44,692 nt of DNA from Lachnospiraceae bacterium (GCA_017462755.1 JAFTQM010000078.1:1-44692), one strand, 5' to 3'. Positions 8,921-17,947 are shown, counted from the stretch's first letter. Numbers and translations: made by a program. Notes: generated by a model not told the origin, from the letters alone.

Positions 8921-9280
8921 CTAATCTTCTTCAATATGCTCTCTTCCCTGTGCAATGATGGAGCGTACATGCTCATCTGCCAACGAGTAAAAGATGGATT
9001 TGCCTTCGCGTCTGCTCTTTACCAGCTTATTCGTTTTTAAGATACGAAGCTGATGCGAAATTGCCGACTGCGTCATATTCAGTACCATTGCCAAGTCACA
9101 GACACAGACCTCCGCTTCAAACAAAACGAACAATATCCGGATTCTTGTCGAATCTCCAAAAACCTTAAACAGTTCTGCCAAGTCGTATAATTCCGTTTCC
9201 TCCGGCATCGTTGCATTTACCTTCTTTAAAAGCTCCTCATGTATCTCCACCGCTTCACAGCATTCTGTTTCCTTCACCAT
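8921..9280 (-). CDS. cadC: ArsR/SmtB-family metal-sensing repressor (CadC-like)
   Basis: A 119-residue winged-helix repressor. Two metal sites can be read. The alpha-3N type has Cys-Cys in the N-terminal arm (ETECCEA) and the VCVCDLA motif on the recognition-domain helix, as in CadC sensors of Cd, Pb and Zn. The alpha-5 type has D-x-H then ten residues then H-x-x-E (DEHVRS... to GREHIEE), as in SmtB and CzrA. The recognition helix is MTQSAISHQLRILK. It is the last gene of the efflux operon, 20 bases after the P-type ATPase, so the repressor is made from the transcript it controls. Its likely operator is at 11525-11542. The symbol is given by homology of the motifs. Confidence 0.88.
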   Translation of the reverse strand: MVKETECCEAVEIHEELLKKVNATMPEETELYDLAELFKVFGDSTRIRILFVLFEAEVCVCDLAMVLNMTQSAISHQLRILKTNKLVKSRREGKSIFYSLADEHVRSIIAQGREHIEED

Positions 9281-9300
9281 ATGTCCTTCCTTTCAACATA

Positions 9301-11172
9301 TTATGCTTTCTTCTTCCTTACAAACAACACGCGGATTGCATTGAGCACTGCCAATACCATCACTCCGACATCTGCAAAAATCGCAAGCCACATATTCGCA
9401 ATACCGACTGCTCCCAAAATCAGGCATGCCACCTTAATCCCGATTGCAAAATAAATATTTTCATACACAATACGGATACACTTTTTGGCGATTCGAATTC
9501 CCTGCGCCAGCTTCAATGGGTCATCGTCCATCAGCACAATATCCGCTGCTTCAATCGCCGCATCTGAGCCCAGAGCGCCCATGGCAATACCGACATCTGC
9601 TCTTGAGAGCACCGGCGCATCGTTGATACCGTCTCCGACAAATGCCAGCCTTGCCTTTGCAGGCTTCTCCGCTAACAATCGTTCTACCTGCACTACCTTA
9701 TCTGCCGGTAACAATTCACTGCATACCTCTGAAATTCCAAGCTCTGCTGCTACTGCCTCTGCCGTATTTTTTGCATCTCCGGTCAGCATGACCAAACGCG
9801 ACAAACCTAACTGTCTCAGCTGCGCAACCGCCTCTTTCGCGTTTGGCTTTAACGTATCCGCAATCAAAAGATAGCCTGCATACACACCATCCACCGCCAA
9901 ATGAACAACCGTACCGATACCGGTGCATTCTTCATACGCAACCTTCTGGCGGCGCATCAGTTTCGCATTTCCTGCTGCTACCGTCCTTCCGTCTACCTGT
10001 GCCAGCACACCATGTCCGCCGATTTCCTGCACCTCTCCGACTCTGGCTGCATCAAGCTCTTTTCCGTAGGCATTTCGAATGCTCCGACTGATCGGATGGG
10101 TCGAATAGCTTTCCGCATAAGCTGCCCATTCCAGCAATGCCTCCTTCGTCATGCCCATCGGATGAAGCTCCGTCACCTCAAAAACTCCCTGCGTCATCGT
10201 ACCTGTCTTGTCAAATACCACATAATTCACTGCTGCCAACGCTTCCAGATAATTGGAGCCCTTAACCAAAATTCCCTGACTGCTTGCGCCACCGATTCCC
10301 GCAAAAAAGCTTAACGGTATACTGATAACCAATGCACACGGACAGCTGATAACCAAAAAGGTCAAGGCGCGGTAAATCCATTCGTTCCAATTCGCATCTC
10401 TGCCGCAAAGCAACATAATCAACGGCGGCAGCACAGCTAATGCCAGCGCACCGTAACACACTGCCGGAGTATATACCCTTGCAAATCTTGTAATAAAGTG
10501 CTCCGATTTTGATTTTTTTGCGCTTGAATTTTCGACCAGCTCCAGAATCTTAGATGCCGTGGACTCTCCAAACTCCTTCGTGGTCTGCACTCTAATCACT
10601 CCGGTCATATTGATGCAGCCGCTCAATACCGCAGCTCCCGTCTCTACATCCTGTGGCAGACTCTCTCCGGTCAACGCACTTGTATTCAGAGTCGTCCTGC
10701 CCTCGCAAATGATTCCGTCAATCGGTATCTTCTCTCCCGGCTGTACCACAATGATGCTGCCAATCGCCACCTCATCCGGGTCCACACGCACCAGCTCGCC
10801 CTCCTGCTCCAGATTTGCATAATCCGGCCGGATATCCATCAGCTCGTTGATATTTTTCCGGCTTTTTCCTACCGCATAGCTTTGGAACAGCTCGCCAATC
10901 TGATAAAAGAGCATCACGGCAACGCCTTCCTTATAATCGCCCAACAAAATCGCACCAACCGTCGCAATTGCCATCAGAAAGTTTTCATCAAAAATCTGAC
11001 GGTTCCGGATTCCTTTCGCCGCCTTTAACAAAATGTCATAGCCGATTACGAAATACGGAATCATAAACAGCCCAAATTGCAGCCATCCTTTTAACGGCAG
11101 CAGCAGTAATACAATCACGATTACCAGCGCAGCCACAATACGCATCAGCATCTTTTTCTGTTTTCTTGTCAT
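9301..11172 (-). CDS. cadA: P1B-type heavy-metal-translocating ATPase (Cd/Zn/Pb efflux)
   Basis: A 623-residue P-type ATPase. The membrane metal site is SCPCALVIS (CPC at about residue 277), the phosphorylation site DKTGTMTQG is at about 321, the hinge GDGINDAP at about 511, and the HP motif SYSTHPISRS lies in the nucleotide-binding domain. CPC with these helices fits the P1B-2 class that exports Zn, Cd and Pb, although copper classes also have CPC. The cognate CadC/SmtB-like regulator favours Zn/Cd/Pb. The protein starts directly with the first helices and has no N-terminal HMA domain. That domain is encoded as a separate small protein 71 bases upstream. The enzyme is expected in the cytoplasmic membrane. 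Confidence 0.93.
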   Translation of the reverse strand: MTRKQKKMLMRIVAALVIVIVLLLLPLKGWLQFGLFMIPYFVIGYDILLKAAKGIRNRQIFDENFLMAIATVGAILLGDYKEGVAVMLFYQIGELFQSYAVGKSRKNINELMDIRPDYANLEQEGELVRVDPDEVAIGSIIVVQPGEKIPIDGIICEGRTTLNTSALTGESLPQDVETGAAVLSGCINMTGVIRVQTTKEFGESTASKILELVENSSAKKSKSEHFITRFARVYTPAVCYGALALAVLPPLIMLLCGRDANWNEWIYRALTFLVISCPCALVISIPLSFFAGIGGASSQGILVKGSNYLEALAAVNYVVFDKTGTMTQGVFEVTELHPMGMTKEALLEWAAYAESYSTHPISRSIRNAYGKELDAARVGEVQEIGGHGVLAQVDGRTVAAGNAKLMRRQKVAYEECTGIGTVVHLAVDGVYAGYLLIADTLKPNAKEAVAQLRQLGLSRLVMLTGDAKNTAEAVAAELGISEVCSELLPADKVVQVERLLAEKPAKARLAFVGDGINDAPVLSRADVGIAMGALGSDAAIEAADIVLMDDDPLKLAQGIRIAKKCIRIVYENIYFAIGIKVACLILGAVGIANMWLAIFADVGVMVLAVLNAIRVLFVRKKKA

Positions 11173-11243
11173 CCTTTCCTGTCACCTCCGCACCAAGTAT
11201 CTATAAGCCCGCTGTATATCTTCCTGCGACTCCTGTATTTTCT

Positions 11244-11462
11244 CTACAAATAAATCTCACAATCCGGCTCTACTTTTCTGCAGGCCTTCAGTACCTCCTT
11301 CATCACAGCTTTCACATCCGCATCCTCTTCAAACTCCACATTCATCTTCAACGTCATAAAATTCACAACAGCATCCTTTACTCCCGCCGTCTTCTTTGCA
11401 GCCTCTTCCATCTTGTTTGCACAATTCGCACAATCCACCTCGATCTTATATGTCTTCTTCAT
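11244..11462 (-). CDS. Free-standing HMA (heavy-metal-associated) domain protein
   Basis: A 72-residue ferredoxin-like HMA protein beginning MKKTYKIEVDCANC, with the metal-binding C-x-x-C on the first loop. It covers a single HMA domain and little else. I chose ATG 11462 because GGAGGCAAGG precedes it; an in-frame ATG eight codons further upstream lacks such a site. It is the first gene of the efflux operon, ahead of a P-type ATPase that lacks its own HMA domain, so it probably passes metal to the pump or regulates it in trans. That role is inference from context. Confidence 0.85.
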   Translation of the reverse strand: MKKTYKIEVDCANCANKMEEAAKKTAGVKDAVVNFMTLKMNVEFEEDADVKAVMKEVLKACRKVEPDCEIYL

Positions 11463-11524
11463 CCTTGCCTCCATTCCGAGGTGCATTCCCTTTTCGCACC
11501 TCTTTGTTGTTATTCTTATTTACG

Positions 11525-11542
11525 TATGAACAATTATTCATA
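11525..11542. promoter_or_regulatory. Operator of the metal-efflux operon (SmtB/CzrA type)
   Basis: Dyad TATGAA-CAATTA-TTCATA, matching the TGAACA...TGTTCA-like palindromes bound by ArsR/SmtB repressors. It lies about 12 bases downstream of the -10 element, over the expected transcription start, which suits repression by the CadC-like protein at the end of the operon. Confidence 0.7.
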
Positions 11543-11553
11543 TGTTTATTTTA

Positions 11554-11581
11554 ATTATAGCACTTGACATAGTTTTGTCAA
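11554..11581 (-). promoter_or_regulatory. Consensus sigma-A promoter of the metal-efflux operon
   Basis: Minus strand: perfect TTGACA (11576-11581) and perfect TATAAT (11554-11559), 16 bases apart. The region also forms a 10-bp inverted repeat (11559-11568 with 11577-11586) that spans the core promoter. The operator dyad follows immediately. Confidence 0.8.
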
Positions 11582-11611
11582 GTGCTATTTTCAGAAATTA
11601 ATATATTCTCT

Positions 11612-13600
11612 CTATTCTCCCAGCTTAAATGCGTTAAAGCCCTCCGTCTGTACATAGGACTGATGCAATGCCTGCACAAAATCATAGTCCTTCGGCTCGT
11701 TATAAATTACCAGCTCGCAGATATTTCCGATAAAGGATGGCTGGAATACGTCACCGCCTAAGATAATCCACTTTACATAGCGGTTGGTCGGTACATTATC
11801 CAAAAGCCCTACGACCTCTCCGTTTACGAATGCCACTGCACGCTCAGTACGCGCATTGTAGCTAATCACATAATGCACCCACTCATTTTCGCGGAGCTGA
11901 CAGCCGCTCACATCATACCAGCCGTTGACCTCTTTAGAATCTCGGATACGAAAATCCGAATTTCCCTCCCATGCTAACGGCATGATACTGCAGAAGCCAC
12001 TTTCAAACTTGATGTATAACGCCGAAACCCACTGATGATTTACCTTCGGCTTCAACCACATGGACACCGTAAAGCTGTCATTTACAATCGCCTTCGGCGG
12101 GATATGTACGGTATTCTGCTCCGTATCGCCACCCGGGAAGTACAGAGATTTTCTTCCCGCAATGATACCAGCCTCATAATGCAGCCCTTCTCCGCTGATG
12201 ATGCCCTCCAGACTTCCATCCTCGGATTTTAAATCACCGTTTAGGCGGAATACATAGCTTTCCAACGTATTTGCCAGATACTCCTCTGCAAATACGATAA
12301 AATCAGAAAGTGTAAGCGGCTTCGCATAAAAGAAGCCCTGTGCAATCTGACAGCCGCAGCTTGTGATGAAATCAATCTGTTCCTGTGTCTCAATACCTTC
12401 GCTGACCACATCCAGTTTTAAGTCGCGGCACATCGCAATTACATTCTTGATTACCTTTCTACCGCGTACATCATTGGACGAGGACTGCAAAAAGGACTTA
12501 TCCAGCTTAATCGTATTAACCGGAATATCCTTCAACAGATTCAGCGCCGAAAAACCGGAACCAAAATCATCAATCGACACCAAAAAGCCTTTCTCTCTCA
12601 GCTTATTCGTCATATTTACCAGCTCATTGTTATCCTTGATAAATACGCTTTCTGTTATCTCAATCTCCAACTCCTGCGGCGGTATTTCGTATTTATTTGC
12701 TATCGCAAGCAGCGTCTCTGCAAACGCCATATCATATAAATGCAATCTGGACATATTGACCGAAATCGGTATATGCTCATAGCACTCGCCTCTCCAGGAT
12801 GCCTTTAAGCGACATACCTCCTCGAACATATATAAATCCAGCTTCACAATAAAACCATTCTTTTCAAATACCGGTATGTAAGCATCCGGAGTTCGCAATC
12901 CCTCCACCGGGTGCAACCAACGCGACAATGCCTCTGCACCACAAAATGCACTCGACACCATATTGACCTTCGGCTGCAGATATACCTGAAACTCTCCCCG
13001 TTCCAGCGCACCCTTCATCTCCATCTCTATGTTGCGGCGGATTTCGATTTTTTTATCAAATGCTTCGTATACTGCATAACAGTTCTTACCGTTATTCTTT
13101 GCCTGATACATTGCCGCATCACACATAAACAAAATATCATCCAAATTGAGTGCTGTACTCTGACTCATGACAATACCGATACTTAATGATACCATAGACA
13201 AAATATCCTTGCGGAAATCTGCCGTCTGCATACTATCCAGCATCTTGCGCGCAATCTGTTCCAACTGCTCCCGATTATAGGATTCATCAAAAAGAACCAC
13301 ATACTCATCCCCGCCTATTCTGGATGCAAAGCCCTGTGTATGCTCCTTAACCAGTCTGGCAATCTGAATCAGCAGAGTATCTCCCACACTATGTCCATGC
13401 AAATCATTTACTCTCTTAAAATTGTCAACATCAATGAACATCGCATGAACATTCTGATTTCTCGGCAAGGCTTCATAATACTCGTATAAACCGCGTCGAT
13501 TCGGCAGACCGGTAAGATAGTCGCTCTCTGCCAGCCGCTTCATAATGTCCGCTTCTTTTTCACTTTTTACCATCTTCGCTCCCTTTTCCTGATTTGTCAT
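11612..13600 (-). CDS. GGDEF-EAL protein with C-terminal LamG-like domain
   Basis: A c-di-GMP enzyme of about 660 residues with no membrane helix or signal peptide. The GGDEF domain covers about residues 25-180, with the signature RIGGDEYV near 97, probably active. The EAL domain covers about 195-435 and keeps GAEALSRW, the Asn in NMSRL, EITES, IDDFGSGFS, LDKSF and SEGIE, the residues needed for phosphodiesterase activity. After a linker, about 480-655 read as a LamG/concanavalin A-like beta-sandwich (FTVSMWLKP, EWVHYVISY, AVAFVNGE, ICELVIYN). Such domains normally bind sugars outside the cell, so a cytosolic copy on a c-di-GMP enzyme is odd. Starts at GTG 13609, ATG 13600 and ATG 13573 are possible; 13600 has GGGGTG and 13573 has AAGGGAG. 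It follows the MBL-fold gene and is probably cotranscribed. Confidence 0.9.
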   Translation of the reverse strand: MTNQEKGAKMVKSEKEADIMKRLAESDYLTGLPNRRGLYEYYEALPRNQNVHAMFIDVDNFKRVNDLHGHSVGDTLLIQIARLVKEHTQGFASRIGGDEYVVLFDESYNREQLEQIARKMLDSMQTADFRKDILSMVSLSIGIVMSQSTALNLDDILFMCDAAMYQAKNNGKNCYAVYEAFDKKIEIRRNIEMEMKGALERGEFQVYLQPKVNMVSSAFCGAEALSRWLHPVEGLRTPDAYIPVFEKNGFIVKLDLYMFEEVCRLKASWRGECYEHIPISVNMSRLHLYDMAFAETLLAIANKYEIPPQELEIEITESVFIKDNNELVNMTNKLREKGFLVSIDDFGSGFSALNLLKDIPVNTIKLDKSFLQSSSNDVRGRKVIKNVIAMCRDLKLDVVSEGIETQEQIDFITSCGCQIAQGFFYAKPLTLSDFIVFAEEYLANTLESYVFRLNGDLKSEDGSLEGIISGEGLHYEAGIIAGRKSLYFPGGDTEQNTVHIPPKAIVNDSFTVSMWLKPKVNHQWVSALYIKFESGFCSIMPLAWEGNSDFRIRDSKEVNGWYDVSGCQLRENEWVHYVISYNARTERAVAFVNGEVVGLLDNVPTNRYVKWIILGGDVFQPSFIGNICELVIYNEPKDYDFVQALHQSYVQTEGFNAFKLGE

Positions 13601-13638
13601 GTTACACACCCCGTTTTTGTTCTCAGCCTCAACCGTTC

Positions 13639-14478
13639 CTAAATAAAAATCTCCCGTCCGGTTGTCAGAGTCTCCAATCCGCTGCTTCGATATTTTTGAA
13701 GCAATTCAAACCCCACCGCTCCGGTACAATGACCGGTATACAAGCAACGCAAGCCCTCCGTCTCCAAATATCCTGCAATCTCTTTTATCTCTTCCTCCGT
13801 AAAGGTACAGTATTCCTCACCATTTCTGGTGCCCTTCATATGCAGTCCTCCGATAAATGCATTCAGCGGTCTTCCCGGCAACACTGCCCTTACTTCGTTT
13901 ATAATAGTTCTGATTCCCGCATGAGAGCAACTGTTACATATGACCAGCCCATCCTCTGTGTCAAACACCAAACTCAGCTCATGTGCAAAATCATCCGGCA
14001 AATATTCTCCTGCGGCCCTCCGATACAGCTTTGTCCGCGCTCCAATCGCCTCCAAGCCCTCCGTAGAATGCGGAATCAAGTATACATCCTCTGTCAGCTT
14101 CTGCATTCCGTCAAGCAACACAAACTGCGGTGCAAATGCCGGATATACCTCCTCCGGTATACCGATATAGTGCAACTCTCCGCCCGATGCCGAGTGATAA
14201 TCTCCCACAGCCTCCCGCATGGCATATACCTTTGCCCCGGGATTTCTCTTCAGATATTCCGCAAAGCCTCCTGCATGGTCGTAATGTCCATGTGAAAGGA
14301 TACAGACATCCGCCTCGTCTACCGGCTCCTGCAGCCTCTCGGCGTTCTCCAAAAAGATACCGGTACTCCCTGCATCCAGCAAATATTTCTTTTCCTTGTA
14401 TTCAATCAACAGACTCAGACCATGCTCACATACCAAATCAGAATCCGTTGTATTCTCGATTAATACCCTTATTCGCAT
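13639..14478 (-). CDS. Metallo-beta-lactamase-fold hydrolase
   Basis: A 279-residue MBL-fold protein. The metal motif is SHGHYDHAGG (H-x-H-x-D-H, about residues 62-71), with further ligand positions in NSCSHAGIRT, GGLHMKG and LYTGHCTG. The pattern is that of the family often annotated as dihydropteridine-ribofuranosylaminobenzene-phosphate synthase-related (COG1237), found in methanogens and anaerobes. In Firmicutes its substrate is not established, so I name only the fold. The start has a purine-rich AAAGGAG just upstream. It is followed after roughly 30-40 bases by the GGDEF-EAL-LamG gene. Confidence 0.88.
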   Translation of the reverse strand: MRIRVLIENTTDSDLVCEHGLSLLIEYKEKKYLLDAGSTGIFLENAERLQEPVDEADVCILSHGHYDHAGGFAEYLKRNPGAKVYAMREAVGDYHSASGGELHYIGIPEEVYPAFAPQFVLLDGMQKLTEDVYLIPHSTEGLEAIGARTKLYRRAAGEYLPDDFAHELSLVFDTEDGLVICNSCSHAGIRTIINEVRAVLPGRPLNAFIGGLHMKGTRNGEEYCTFTEEEIKEIAGYLETEGLRCLYTGHCTGAVGFELLQKYRSSGLETLTTGREIFI

Positions 14479-14532
14479 AGCTCTCCTTTAGTCCTCATAC
14501 CATGTCACGAATCACTTAAGTCTCTTATGTAC

Positions 14533-14562
14533 AGTATACACTATTCCCCCTACTAAATTCAA
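14533..14562 (-). promoter_or_regulatory. Probable promoter for the MBL/GGDEF-EAL pair
   Basis: Minus strand: TTGAAT (14557-14562), 18 bases, TATACT (14533-14538), about 55 bases ahead of the MBL start codon. Confidence 0.45.
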
Positions 14563-14645
14563 TACTTTTTACATTTTTTGCTCTGTTTTTGTCAAAAAAA
14601 TTGATTTTGTATCTAAATTATTTCAGTTTTTACTAAAAAGCTTTT

Positions 14646-14683
14646 AAAAAAGGACCGGTACACATTGCTGTGCGACCGATCCT
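14646..14683 (-). terminator. Intrinsic terminator of the binding-protein/chemoreceptor operon
   Basis: Minus-strand hairpin AGGATCGGT...ACCGGTCCT (14651-14683) followed by a U-rich tract. It lies about 40 bases past the chemoreceptor stop codon. Confidence 0.85.
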
Positions 14684-14724
14684 CTTACTTTTATCTCCAG
14701 CTTCGAGAATATGCCGAATGCTTC

Positions 14725-16464
14725 CTAGAATTTCTTAAATACATCTGCTCCCTGCTTCAAGAGTACTGCTATACCTTCATTTTCTTCCATCTGGCTATTA
14801 ATCTTCTCTACGTCCTTAACCAGATTCTGTGTGCTTTCTGCAGCACCGCCGACACCATCGGCACCCTCATCAATTGCACAGGTAATGATACCGATCGAGG
14901 AGGTAATCTCGTTCACTGCTCTTCTCAACTCCTCCGTCATCTCGGCAAACTCATTCATGGACTGCTCAATATATGTTGCATTTTCCTTGTACTGTACACC
15001 ATTATCCACAAAGTTTCCGAACTCCGGCAGAATGGACTCCTGCATATAGCCTACCAGCTGATTGGCATTGGCAGCCAGATTGTGAACCGCATTCATTACC
15101 ACTGCATTAATCTGCTGAATCCGGTTGGCTGTCTCACGGCTCGAATCCGCCAGCTGACGAATTTCATCCGCTACCACTGCAAAGCCTCTGCCCGCTTCTC
15201 CTGCTCTCGCTGCCTCAATCGAAGCATTCAGCGCAAGGAGATTGGTCTGACTGGAAATACCGAGAATATCGTTGGTCAGGCTGTTTACCTGATCTACACT
15301 CTTACTTTCCTCGATTGCCTTATTCAATACCGCCAGAATCTCCGTTACCTTCTCGCTGGTATGCTCCATATTGACTCTTGCATCCTGTTCCATCTTGTCT
15401 GCATTTGCCTTCATCTCAATCGAGTATTCGTTAATCTTGCCGGTCTTTTCTGCAATAATCTCTACCTCTTCACGTACTGACTCGACATTACCGTTAATCA
15501 TATTGGCAGAATTGCCCACCTCCTGCATCGTTGCTGCCAGCTCCTCTGTTACCGCAGACAAATCGGATACATTATCATTGGAGGTCCGTACGCTGCTGCG
15601 TACCTCACGCACTACCGTTTCCATGCGTGTCGTATTGCCGACAATCAGCTTCATAATTTCCTGAAGCTTCGAAATAAAGAGATTCATCGCTCTTGCAATA
15701 TCGGAAATCTCATCGTTCGAAAGGATACTGATACGCTGTGTCAAATCACCGTCGTTATTTTCAATGCTCTTAACAATGCCCTTAATTTCACGATTGATTG
15801 CACTCAGCGGACGAAGCACCAGACGAAGCACTACATACAGCGCTACAACCAGTCCCAATACACTGATTACGACCATCACTACGTTTCCGGACATCGCTCC
15901 CTGATATACCGACTCCAGCGAAACTCTCGCCTCGCCTGCTTCCTGATTGGTCAGTTCGACAATGGCACTGATGTAATTTTCCATCGACTTTACATTCTCT
16001 GACAACGCTCCGTTCGCAACCGAATACGCTGCCTCCTTTTCACCCAACGCACTGAATGCCATCAGGCTGGCAATCTCGTATTTGATGCCCTCGTAGCTTA
16101 CAAGCATTGCTTCATAGGCCTCTAACTCTGTCTGATCCACATACTTCTTGTAATCCGTCAGCATCCGGTCAAGCTGTACCTCCTGCGCCTTAATCGAATC
16201 TACCAACTCTACCATGGTATTCAAATCCGTCGCAATAATATGAGAAAGTGCCATCTTATGTAATACCTGTGCATCGTTCTGAATTTCACTCAGCTCCGAA
16301 ATCCGAAGCATATAATTATCCGCAATCTCCGATGCCGTCGTATTTACCTTTCGTATATTCACAATACCCTGCACATTCGATACCAGCGCTACAAGCCACA
16401 GAATCAGCACAGGCACCAGAATCGTAATCTTTAAGCTCATTCGCATTTTCTTTTTCGTCTTCAT
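14725..16464 (-). CDS. Methyl-accepting chemotaxis protein with four-helix ligand domain
   Basis: A 579-residue transmembrane chemoreceptor. Helix 1 is at about residues 13-33. An extracellular all-helical 4HB_MCP-type sensor domain follows (about 35-190), then helix 2 (about 193-215), a HAMP domain (about 216-270) and the cytoplasmic signalling coiled coil. The highly conserved tip reads [20 protein letters not shown] and [11 protein letters not shown] at about 405-435. It starts 11 bases after the stop of a lipoprotein solute-binding protein and is clearly cotranscribed with it. That suggests the loaded binding protein docks on the sensor domain to trigger signalling. No transporter genes accompany the pair. 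A c-di-GMP riboswitch governs the leader. Confidence 0.94.
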   Translation of the reverse strand: MKTKKKMRMSLKITILVPVLILWLVALVSNVQGIVNIRKVNTTASEIADNYMLRISELSEIQNDAQVLHKMALSHIIATDLNTMVELVDSIKAQEVQLDRMLTDYKKYVDQTELEAYEAMLVSYEGIKYEIASLMAFSALGEKEAAYSVANGALSENVKSMENYISAIVELTNQEAGEARVSLESVYQGAMSGNVVMVVISVLGLVVALYVVLRLVLRPLSAINREIKGIVKSIENNDGDLTQRISILSNDEISDIARAMNLFISKLQEIMKLIVGNTTRMETVVREVRSSVRTSNDNVSDLSAVTEELAATMQEVGNSANMINGNVESVREEVEIIAEKTGKINEYSIEMKANADKMEQDARVNMEHTSEKVTEILAVLNKAIEESKSVDQVNSLTNDILGISSQTNLLALNASIEAARAGEAGRGFAVVADEIRQLADSSRETANRIQQINAVVMNAVHNLAANANQLVGYMQESILPEFGNFVDNGVQYKENATYIEQSMNEFAEMTEELRRAVNEITSSIGIITCAIDEGADGVGGAAESTQNLVKDVEKINSQMEENEGIAVLLKQGADVFKKF

Positions 16465-16475
16465 CCGATTCCCTC

Positions 16476-17759
16476 CTACTGTACTGTTGATGCGGCAATA
16501 CCGTTCGCTAAATTATCCATAAGCTCCTGCAACGGCGTACCCGCTGTATTGCCTTCCAGCAGAATATTTATAAAATCCGTACAAGGACTCCAGAAATTAT
16601 TACCTACACGCTGCAATACACCGTACTGAGACTGTGCAATAACTGCCTGGATAGCCGGTACCTTCATAACCTCGTCCGAAGCTGCCGCTTTGATATTCGA
16701 CGGTCCCTGATTTCTTTCCACAAAACGAATGGTCTGATTTTCCTCATTGGTCAGCCAATCTGCCAGCTTATGTGCCCAGTCCGGATGCTCCGAGTAAGAA
16801 TTTACACCCATCATTTTATAACCGGTAAAGGAAGACATCTGAATCTGCTTACCCTTACAGGTATAAGTAGGCAGCTGCACTGCACCATAGTCCTCGCCCC
16901 ATACCTCTTTTACGGATACTGCATTCCACACACCGCTGACTGCAGCAATGACCGTACCTTCCTTGGCATAGGTAATAAACTCACCATCCGGTACACACAT
17001 AAAGCCCGGATGCGCAACCAAATCAACCAATACCTGACCTACCTCAACACCTGTGATTTCACCCTCGGTCGTATTCCAGATACAGTGATTGGTTACACCA
17101 TCCTCATTTAACCCAAAGCTCATGCCGGTATTTCCAAAAAAGGCATACATATACCAGCCGGAGTTTAATTCCATCGAAAACTTCTTTCCTTCTCTTTCTG
17201 CAACTGCTAATATTCCATCCAGTGTCTTGACATCCTCTTCTGTAAAATAGTCTTTGTCATAATACAGGAAATATCCGTTGTCCGCAGTCATCGGATATCC
17301 ATACATCCTGCCATTCAGCGATGCTGCTGCCACAGACTCGGCTGTATTCGCAGACTTAATTGCCGCAGAATCCGGTACTGCATCCAGTACACCACCGGCA
17401 ATCAAACTGTTCAGCTGGTCATCCGGGAAGGAAAATACATCCGCACCGGAATGGATATCCCCAAGCATCACATCACGCACTCCGGCATCACTCTGCACTG
17501 CCAGCGTAATCTCAAACTCTGCCTGACCGGCATAGTGCTTTTTGAAGCTTTCTATCATACCTGCCAGCATCGTATGGTTATCCTCTTCCGCCCATACAAG
17601 CAAATCTACCACACCGGAATCTGCCGTTTCTCCGGATACTGTTCCCTCGGTGTTTCCCTGTTCTCCTGTTGTATTTTCTGTCCCCTTATTCTGGCATCCG
17701 GTCATGACCCCCATCAATAACACGCCTGCCATCAACAATGGTAATCCTTTTTTCTTCAC
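16476..17759 (-). CDS. ABC-type extracellular solute-binding lipoprotein (chemosensory partner)
   Basis: A family 1 solute-binding protein of 427 residues. A lysine-rich start leads to a hydrophobic segment and the lipobox LMGVMTGC (Cys at about 22), so the mature protein is lipid-anchored. A Gly/Thr/Glu-rich linker precedes the two-lobe binding fold ([43 protein letters not shown]), which resembles maltose- and oligosaccharide-binding proteins. I chose GTG 17759 because AAAGGA precedes it. An in-frame TTG at 17783 lies inside the attenuator's U-run and would begin with residues unlike a signal peptide. No permease or ATPase genes are near; the next gene is a chemoreceptor. Ligand unknown, a sugar or oligosaccharide being most likely. 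Confidence 0.9.
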   Translation of the reverse strand: MKKKGLPLLMAGVLLMGVMTGCQNKGTENTTGEQGNTEGTVSGETADSGVVDLLVWAEEDNHTMLAGMIESFKKHYAGQAEFEITLAVQSDAGVRDVMLGDIHSGADVFSFPDDQLNSLIAGGVLDAVPDSAAIKSANTAESVAAASLNGRMYGYPMTADNGYFLYYDKDYFTEEDVKTLDGILAVAEREGKKFSMELNSGWYMYAFFGNTGMSFGLNEDGVTNHCIWNTTEGEITGVEVGQVLVDLVAHPGFMCVPDGEFITYAKEGTVIAAVSGVWNAVSVKEVWGEDYGAVQLPTYTCKGKQIQMSSFTGYKMMGVNSYSEHPDWAHKLADWLTNEENQTIRFVERNQGPSNIKAAASDEVMKVPAIQAVIAQSQYGVLQRVGNNFWSPCTDFINILLEGNTAGTPLQELMDNLANGIAASTVQ

Positions 17760-17781
17760 GCATTCCCATCCTTTCTCAAAC

Positions 17782-17812
17782 AAAAAAGCACTCCCAAATA
17801 TTTGGCAATGCT
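17782..17812 (-). terminator. Riboswitch-controlled attenuator ahead of the binding-protein gene
   Basis: Minus-strand hairpin AGCATT-G-CCAAA / TTTGG-G-AGTGCT (17787-17812) followed by six U. It lies between the c-di-GMP aptamer and the start codon, the standard place for an expression platform. Confidence 0.82.
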
Positions 17813-17815
17813 CTC

Positions 17816-17893
17816 GTTACAACTGGCTGTCATTTTACAGACCCTATAGCTTTGCGTCACAAACTTTCATTTGTTTTGCCAAAATACCGTGCA
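17816..17893 (-). promoter_or_regulatory. Class I cyclic di-GMP riboswitch (GEMM-I)
   Basis: The minus-strand leader contains the GEMM-I core in order: GGCAAA, a short hairpin capped by GAAA (AAATGAAAGTTT), GTGACGCAAAGC, TATAGGGTCTG, then ATGACAGCC, with the GGC/GCC closing helix. These are the conserved c-di-GMP-I aptamer elements. An intrinsic terminator follows directly, so binding should switch transcription of the binding-protein/chemoreceptor operon on or off. The direction cannot be told by eye. Confidence 0.88.
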
Positions 17894-17918
17894 ATTTTTG
17901 TATAAATTATATGAATAT

Positions 17919-17947
17919 ATTATAAATCTGTTTTACTTTTTTGTCAA
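17919..17947 (-). promoter_or_regulatory. Consensus promoter for the c-di-GMP-controlled operon
   Basis: Minus strand: TTGACA (17942-17947), 17 bases, TATAAT (17919-17924). Both hexamers are perfect. Transcription would begin near 17912, leaving a leader of about 150 nt that contains the aptamer and attenuator. Confidence 0.85.

Noticed and set aside
11559-11586. Perfect 10-bp inverted repeat as a terminator for the GGDEF-EAL-LamG gene
   Set aside because: No U-run follows on the minus strand, and the repeat contains a perfect TTGACA-16-TATAAT promoter for the efflux operon. The promoter reading explains it better, though a weak terminator role is not excluded.
17760-17783. TTG 17783 as the start of the solute-binding protein
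   Set aside because: It falls in the U-run of the riboswitch attenuator and would add residues unlike a signal peptide; GTG 17759 has AAAGGA and a proper lysine-rich signal sequence.
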